From the NCBI GenBank assembly GCA_964449375.1, contig CAYVAS010000035.1, positions 1 to 26,103 of the forward strand: a DNA stretch of 26,103 bases. The letters are read 5' to 3'. Positions 21,888-26,103 of this stretch are shown here, piece by piece. Under the pieces are notes generated by a model, which was not told the origin of the DNA, made no database searches, and saw only the letters and a list, made by a program, of their open reading frames with translations. A program made the position numbers and the translations under genes. The DNA is from JAFDWI01 sp964449375. GTDB lineage: Bacteria; Actinomycetota; Acidimicrobiia; Acidimicrobiales; Iamiaceae. The first letter of the stretch is position 1. Each line of letters starts with the position of its first letter.

Positions 21888-23192
21888 CTACTGGTGACGC
21901 TCGAGGGTTCGGCGGGCTTCCAGGAGGCGGTCGGCGACCTCGGCCGACAGCTCGGTGCCGGCGCGTTGGTGGGCGGCCCGGAGGCGTTCGAGGGTCGCGA
22001 CCTCCTCGACGGTGAGCTGCTGGGAGTCGAACATCCCGGCCAACAGCACGAAGGCGTCCTCGACCACGTGGCCTCCCGCGTCCACCCAGGCGTCGGCCTG
22101 GTCCATCGCCGCCAGCAGCGCGGCCTCGGCGGACTCCAGGTGACCGGCCCGGAACAACTCGACGGCGGCCTCACAGCGAGCCTCCACCTCGGCCCGGTCC
22201 GGATTCGGGTCCACCGGCCCGGCGACCTCCTGACGCCGGACCCGGGCCCAGGCGTCATCCATCGCGTCGGCCAGGGACCGTCCGAACAGCGGCGGCTCCC
22301 GGGGCAGTGACACGTCCTCGGTGCCGACGTCGGCCGCGGCGGCCGCCCCGAAGTCGTCGTCGAGCAGATCGGCCTCGGTATGGCGACCGGTTGCCCGCAA
22401 CGCCTTGGCGCGCACCAGCCGCGCGGCCCGGTCCACCGGTCCGGTCAGGGGGTGTTCCTCGACGAGCCGGTTGATCTGGGCGAGCGCGGCCTCGGGCTCC
22501 CCTTCGATGATGCGAGCCTCGGCGTCCTGCAGACGCAACAACGCGGTCAACTCGTCGGTCACCGGACGGTTCTCGGCCAGCGCGTGCACCCCCGCCGGGT
22601 CCCCCGCGACCAGACGCAGACCGCAGCGGGCCACGGCCACCGGCGCGCTCGGCGTGAGCGCGGCCAACACCTGGTCCGCGCGCATCGGGTCGTCCCCGGC
22701 GCGCAGCAGCTCCGACGCCAACAGGGCGAGCGCGTCCCGCCCCAGTGGCACCGCCAGGCCCACGCCGGGGTCGAGCCGGACCAGCACGTGCAGACCCGGC
22801 AGGTACCTGCGCAGAAAGCGCAGATCCGCCGGGTCGTTGGGCGCCTGGGAGATCCACGACAGGAATCGCAGCGAACGGTCCGGGTAGTCCTCGGCCAGAC
22901 GCAACGCGGCGATGACCGCGGCGGCCACCCGGTGCTCCCCCGGCTCCGACGCGCGTTCCAGGATGGCCCGGCCGTCGTCCTGACGAGCCGACTCCAACAG
23001 TGCCCGTTCGATCCGCGACGCCAGGGGCACCGCCTTGACCTGGCCCAACATCCATTCGGGCGAACGCTGCTCGCCCCGGACCACGATCATGGCCCGCCAC
23101 CGGGACCGCACCGGCCAGAACTCCTCGGTCCCCGACGGCGCGACGACGAGCGAACGCATCGCCGCCTCGGCACCACGATTCGTTGTCGCCAT
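21888..23192 (-). CDS. Helical-repeat (TPR-like) protein, unknown function
   Basis: The 434-residue product is almost entirely helical and rich in Ala, Leu, Arg and Glu. Pairs of amphipathic helices recur, for example ELTALLRLQDAEARIIEGEPEAALAQINRLV at about 216-246, DRAARLVRAKALRATGRHTEADLL, and ARCEAAVELFRAGHLESAEAALLAAMDQ in the last third. These have the AxxLxxxGxxxeA spacing of tetratricopeptide-type repeats. There is no signal peptide or membrane segment and no catalytic motif. Such proteins usually act as scaffolds. The ATG at 23192 is preceded by GGAAGGGAG at short spacing, a strong ribosome binding site and unlike the leaderless genes nearby. It is divergent from the SnoaL-like gene. 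Confidence 0.8.
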   Translation of the reverse strand: MATTNRGAEAAMRSLVVAPSGTEEFWPVRSRWRAMIVVRGEQRSPEWMLGQVKAVPLASRIERALLESARQDDGRAILERASEPGEHRVAAAVIAALRLAEDYPDRSLRFLSWISQAPNDPADLRFLRRYLPGLHVLVRLDPGVGLAVPLGRDALALLASELLRAGDDPMRADQVLAALTPSAPVAVARCGLRLVAGDPAGVHALAENRPVTDELTALLRLQDAEARIIEGEPEAALAQINRLVEEHPLTGPVDRAARLVRAKALRATGRHTEADLLDDDFGAAAAADVGTEDVSLPREPPLFGRSLADAMDDAWARVRRQEVAGPVDPNPDRAEVEARCEAAVELFRAGHLESAEAALLAAMDQADAWVDAGGHVVEDAFVLLAGMFDSQQLTVEEVATLERLRAAHQRAGTELSAEVADRLLEARRTLERHQ

Positions 23193-23211
23193 CGGACTCC
23201 CTTCCGGAACG

Positions 23212-23241
23212 GGACCAGTCTGCCACCTTGGCAGGTGGTCC
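23212..23241. repeat. Palindromic element in a divergent promoter region
   Basis: GGACCA (23212-23217) pairs with TGGTCC (23236-23241), and inside it CTGCCA (23220-23225) pairs with TGGCAG (23229-23234) around a 3-nt loop. It lies in the 95-nt gap between divergent genes, so it may be an operator or a hairpin. Confidence 0.6.
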
Positions 23242-23274
23242 TACCGCCCGCACCTCGTGGCTGCGGACGCCGAG

Positions 23275-23280
23275 TAGGGT
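23275..23280 (+). promoter_or_regulatory. -10 element (TAGGGT) for the SnoaL-like gene
   Basis: TAGGGT ends 7 nt before the ATG at 23288, at leaderless spacing. Confidence 0.5.
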
Positions 23281-23287
23281 GGCGACG

Positions 23288-23707
23288 ATGTCCGGGGCCA
23301 GCGAAACCCTGATCGCCGAGCGGGAGCGCCTTCTGCACGAGCACCTGGAGGCCGAACGCAGCGGCGACCCCGAACGGATCCTCGCGACCTTCAGCCATCC
23401 GCGCTACGAGCTGGTGGGCCGGGGTCGGGTCTACGACGGTACCGACGAGGTCCGGGCCTACCTGACCGACCGGGCCCACGCCTTTCCCGAGCTCGACGCC
23501 GAGGCGATCCACCTGTGGCACGCGCCCGAGGTGGTCGCCGCCGAGCTGTGGCTGAGCGGCGTCTACCGGGGCCAGGTGCCCGACCTCGCCGCCCGCGGCC
23601 GGCACTTCCGGGTGCGCACCGCGTGTTTCTTCGCGTTCGACGGCGACGGCCTCATCGGAGTGCGTGCGTACTTCGATTCGGGCGCCCTGGCCCGTCAACT
23701 AGCCTGA
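23288..23707 (+). CDS. SnoaL-like / nuclear transport factor 2 fold protein
   Basis: This small 139-residue protein appears to have the SnoaL-like NTF2 fold: an N-terminal helix pair with HEHLEAERSGDPERILATFS, then YELVGRGRVYDGTDEVRAYLTD, typical of these polyketide-cyclase-like proteins, and beta strands ending in VRTACFFAFDGDGLIGVRAYFD. The family includes cyclases, isomerases and uncharacterised proteins, so no reaction can be assigned. ATG at 23288 follows a TAGGGT hexamer; the frame is open further upstream, but the extension would overlap the divergent gap. The stop codon overlaps a TAGCCT hexamer that may drive the glycine riboswitch downstream. Confidence 0.8.
   Translation: MSGASETLIAERERLLHEHLEAERSGDPERILATFSHPRYELVGRGRVYDGTDEVRAYLTDRAHAFPELDAEAIHLWHAPEVVAAELWLSGVYRGQVPDLAARGRHFRVRTACFFAFDGDGLIGVRAYFDSGALARQLA
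23700..23705 (+). promoter_or_regulatory. -10-like element (TAGCCT) for the riboswitch-gcvP transcript
   Basis: TAGCCT overlaps the end of the SnoaL-like gene. A start about 7 nt later (near 23712) would fall shortly before the first aptamer. Confidence 0.35.
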
Positions 23708-23720
23708 GGCGTGCTGTCGA

Positions 23721-23922
23721 CGCCGTGTGGGAGAGCACCGTTCACCGGTGCGCCGAAGGAGCAAGACCTCACCGAATCTCTCAGGCACACGAACCGCACG
23801 GCCGAGGCGATTCTGGAAAGCGGCTGGTCCCCTCACCGGGTCACCGGCCCACCGACGGTGCAAGCCCGCTCCCGTCCAGGGGCGGTGTGAAGCTCTCAGG
23901 TTCCGTGACAGACGTGAGGATC
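23721..23922 (+). ncRNA. Tandem glycine riboswitch
   Basis: Two glycine-sensing aptamers stand in series upstream of gcvP. The first has GGGAGAG (23729-23735), GCCGAAGGAGCAAG (23752-23765) and CTCTCAGGCA (23778-23787), the standard glycine-aptamer core. Its basal stem can pair GCCGTG (23722-23727) with CACGGC (23797-23802). The second starts with TTCTGGAAAGCGG (23811-23823), and continues with ACCGACGGTGCAAGC and AGCTCTCAGG (23891-23900), then GTGACAGACGTGAGG. Binding of glycine would control gcvP so that glycine cleavage rises when glycine is abundant. No classic terminator or anti-terminator follows, so control of translation is plausible. Confidence 0.93.
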
Positions 23923-23974
23923 GACATCGTTCTCCGCGACGTTCGTTCCCTTCGACACTCTGTCCCCGCCCATC

Positions 23975-24001
23975 ATGAAAGACGCCGGTGATCCACCATG
24001 A
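23975..24001 (+). CDS. Possible 8-residue upstream ORF overlapping the gcvP start
   Basis: ATG at 23975 opens an ORF encoding MKDAGDPP that stops at TGA 23999-24001, overlapping the gcvP ATG as ATGA. It lies after the second aptamer and has no clear ribosome binding site. It may be chance; if translated, it could couple translation to gcvP. Confidence 0.25.
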   Translation: MKDAGDPP

Positions 24002-26103
24002 CCCTTCCCGATCAGTCCACCGAACTCGACGGTGAGGTGCCCTTCTCGGTCCGTCACATCGGCCCCTCCCCCGACGAGCAGGCCAAGATGCTCGCCACGC
24101 TGGGCTTCGAGGACCTGGACGCGCTGATCGACGCGGTGGTGCCCACGGGCATCCGGACCGACGGACCCCTGGACCTGCCCGCCGCGGTGTCCGAACGCGA
24201 CGCCACCGAGCGCCTGCGGGCCCTGGCGGCGAAGAACACCCCGATGCGGTCGATGATCGGGCTGGGCTACCACGACACCGTCACTCCCCCGGTGATCCGG
24301 CGCAACATCCTGGAGAATCCGGCCTGGTACACCGCCTACACGCCGTACCAGCCCGAGATCTCCCAGGGGCGCCTCGAGGCCCTGTTGAACTTTCAGACGA
24401 TGGTCGCGGACCTGTGCGCGTTGGATCTGGCCAACGCGTCGCTGCTGGACGAGGCCACCGCGGTCGCCGAGGCGATGACCCTGGCCCGCCGGGTTTCCAA
24501 GGTCACCGAGGGCGCTCCGTTCCTCGTCGACGCCGACACCCACCCCCAGACCCTGGCGGTGATCGCCACCCGGGCCGAACCACTGGGTCTGAACGTCGAG
24601 ACCTTCGATGTCGCCGAGGGCATCGGCGACGCCGTTCCCTTCGGGATCATGGTGTCTCAGCCTGGCTCGAGTGGTCGTCTGCTCCCCACCGACCATCTGG
24701 CGGCATTGGCAGCGACGGTGCACGACCGTGGCGGTCTGGTGACCGCCACCACCGACCTGCTGGCCTGCACCCTGACCGGTCCTCCCGGTGAATGGGGCGC
24801 GGACGTGGCGGTGGGCAGCTCCCAGCGTTTCGGCGTGCCCTTGGGCAACGGCGGACCTCACGCGGCCTTCATGGCCGTGCGCGACGGGCTGGAGCGGTCG
24901 CTGCCGGGCCGGCTGGTGGGCACCTCGATCGACGCCGACGGCGCACCCGCCCACCGCCTCGCGCTGCAGACCCGCGAACAGCACATCCGCCGCGAACGTG
25001 CCACCTCCAACATCTGCACCGCCCAGGTGCTCCTGGCGGTCATCGCCGGCGCGTATGCGGTCTACCACGGCCCCGAGGGGCTCACCCGGATCGCCCGTCG
25101 GGTCCACCGTATGGCCGGGACCCTGGCCGCGACGCTCGAGGCCGCGGGGATCGAAGGTGAAGCGGAGGCCTTCTTCGACACGATCATCGCCCGGGTGCCC
25201 GGCCGTGCCGACGCGGTGGTCGCCGAGGCCGAGCGACGCGGCGTCAACCTGCGCCGCGTCGACGCCGACCGGGTGGGTGTCGCCTGCGACGAGACCACCT
25301 CCGACGAAGATCTGGTCACCGTGTTGGCGGCCTTCGGGGTGGAGGCCGATCTGGACGGCCTGGCGCGCCCGGTGGCAGCTCGTCTCGGTGGCGCCGCGGG
25401 GCGCACCAGCGCGTTCTGCACCGCCGAGGTGTTCGCCTCCCACCGTTCGGAGACCTCGATGATGCGCTACCTGCGGCGTCTCGGCGACGCCGACCTGGCC
25501 CTGGACCGCACGATGATCCCGCTGGGATCCTGCACCATGAAGCTGAACGCAGCGGCCGAGATGGAACCGATCTCCTGGCCGGCCTTCGCCGACATCCACC
25601 CCTACGCTCCGGCGCACCAGCGTGTCGGCTACGCGCAGATGATCGCCGACCTCGAACAGGCGCTGTGCGAGATCACCGGCTACGCCGCGGTGTCCCTGCA
25701 ACCCAACGCCGGGTCCCAGGGTGAGCTGGCCGGGCTGCTGGCGGTCCGGGCCTGGCACCGCTCCCGCGGTGAGATCGGCCGCGACGTGTGCCTGATCCCC
25801 TCCTCTGCCCACGGCACCAACGCGGCCTCCGCGGTGATGGCCGGGATGCGGGTGGTGGTCGTGGCCTGCGACGACCAGGGCAACGTCGACGTGGAGGACC
25901 TGCGCGCCAAGATCGCCAAGCACGGCGGCGAACTCGCCGCGCTCATGATCACCTACCCCTCCACCCACGGGGTGTTCGAGGAGGCCGTGGTCGAGATCTG
26001 CGACCTGGTCCACGACGCCGGCGGCCAGGTGTACCTGGACGGCGCGTACCTCAACGCGATGGTCGGCCTGGCCCGCCCCGGCGCCTTCGGTGCCGACGTG
26101 TCA
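23998..26103 (+). CDS. gcvP: Glycine dehydrogenase (decarboxylating), P-protein (3' partial)
   Basis: The P-protein is the pyridoxal-phosphate enzyme of the glycine cleavage system: it decarboxylates glycine and passes the aminomethyl group to the lipoyl H-protein. The window holds 702 codons from ATG 23998, about three quarters of a full single-chain P-protein. It begins with FSVRHIGPSPDEQAKML, has SMIGLGYHDTVTPPVIRRNI and YTPYQPEISQGRLEALLNFQ in the first domain, then the second domain with IPLGSCTMKLNAAAEM, QPNAGSQGELAGL and PSSAHGTNAASAVMAG. This is the fused GcvPA-GcvPB architecture. The lysine that carries the cofactor lies past the window edge. DGAYLNAMVG has Tyr684 where relatives have Asn. 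Regulation is by the glycine riboswitch just upstream. Confidence 0.97.
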   Translation, partial: MTLPDQSTELDGEVPFSVRHIGPSPDEQAKMLATLGFEDLDALIDAVVPTGIRTDGPLDLPAAVSERDATERLRALAAKNTPMRSMIGLGYHDTVTPPVIRRNILENPAWYTAYTPYQPEISQGRLEALLNFQTMVADLCALDLANASLLDEATAVAEAMTLARRVSKVTEGAPFLVDADTHPQTLAVIATRAEPLGLNVETFDVAEGIGDAVPFGIMVSQPGSSGRLLPTDHLAALAATVHDRGGLVTATTDLLACTLTGPPGEWGADVAVGSSQRFGVPLGNGGPHAAFMAVRDGLERSLPGRLVGTSIDADGAPAHRLALQTREQHIRRERATSNICTAQVLLAVIAGAYAVYHGPEGLTRIARRVHRMAGTLAATLEAAGIEGEAEAFFDTIIARVPGRADAVVAEAERRGVNLRRVDADRVGVACDETTSDEDLVTVLAAFGVEADLDGLARPVAARLGGAAGRTSAFCTAEVFASHRSETSMMRYLRRLGDADLALDRTMIPLGSCTMKLNAAAEMEPISWPAFADIHPYAPAHQRVGYAQMIADLEQALCEITGYAAVSLQPNAGSQGELAGLLAVRAWHRSRGEIGRDVCLIPSSAHGTNAASAVMAGMRVVVVACDDQGNVDVEDLRAKIAKHGGELAALMITYPSTHGVFEEAVVEICDLVHDAGGQVYLDGAYLNAMVGLARPGAFGADVS

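Noticed and set aside
23896..26013. A 705-codon minus-strand frame
   Set aside because: It is antisense to gcvP, which matches the P-protein family over its full visible length.

Overview
The window is GC-rich and densely packed. It reads as chromosomal DNA of a high-GC Actinomycetota. The evidence is a Pup-proteasome locus, an adjacent pafB/pafC pair and tat genes, a zinc-ribbon acidic protein of the DUF4193 type, frequent GTG starts and start codons overlapping the preceding stop. Acidimicrobiia is my best guess at class level, by inference from gene order and the long ThyX-like protein; no rRNA or other taxonomic marker is present.

Region 1 (1-9508) is the proteasome and export block, mostly on the plus strand. 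It holds the end of pup, prcB, prcA, pafA, a DUF3866-type gene, pafB and pafC (WYL transcription regulators), signal peptidase I, a convergent glycerophosphodiester phosphodiesterase, a 77-residue membrane protein, a TatA/B-type gene, tatC, and a small protein resembling the C-terminal part of diacylglycerol kinases. Pup tags proteins, PafA attaches it, and PrcA/PrcB degrade the tagged proteins. PafBC controls DNA-damage genes in relatives. The Tat and LepB genes serve protein export. Pup here ends in Gly-Gly-Glu, so it should not need deamidation before ligation.

Region 2 (9532-16157) is a mixed housekeeping block: an M20 metallopeptidase, a two-domain ThyX-like protein with degenerate motifs, a very acidic protein with a C-terminal zinc ribbon coupled to a 175-residue unknown, a GNAT acetyltransferase, and, on the minus strand, an enoyl-CoA hydratase family enzyme and a 428-residue protein with a long Arg/Gly-rich linker.

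Region 3 (16222-21695, minus strand) is a tandem of three paralogous family-5 solute-binding lipoproteins, transcribed 21695 to 16222, with no permease or ATPase gene beside them. Upstream lie a large nested palindrome and a tandem repeat with G-quadruplex-type runs, then a 434-residue helical protein on the minus strand.

Region 4 (23288-26103, plus strand) holds a SnoaL-like small protein, a tandem glycine riboswitch and the start of gcvP, cut by the window edge.

A recurring feature is a TANNNT hexamer 6-10 nt before the start codon of about eleven genes on both strands. This spacing implies widespread leaderless transcripts. I saw no tRNA, rRNA, CRISPR, insertion sequence or phage gene. 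The window is mainly core genome. The least explained elements are the orphan triple of binding proteins, the double ThyX-like protein, the truncated lipid-kinase-like protein and the 21770-21885 structure.
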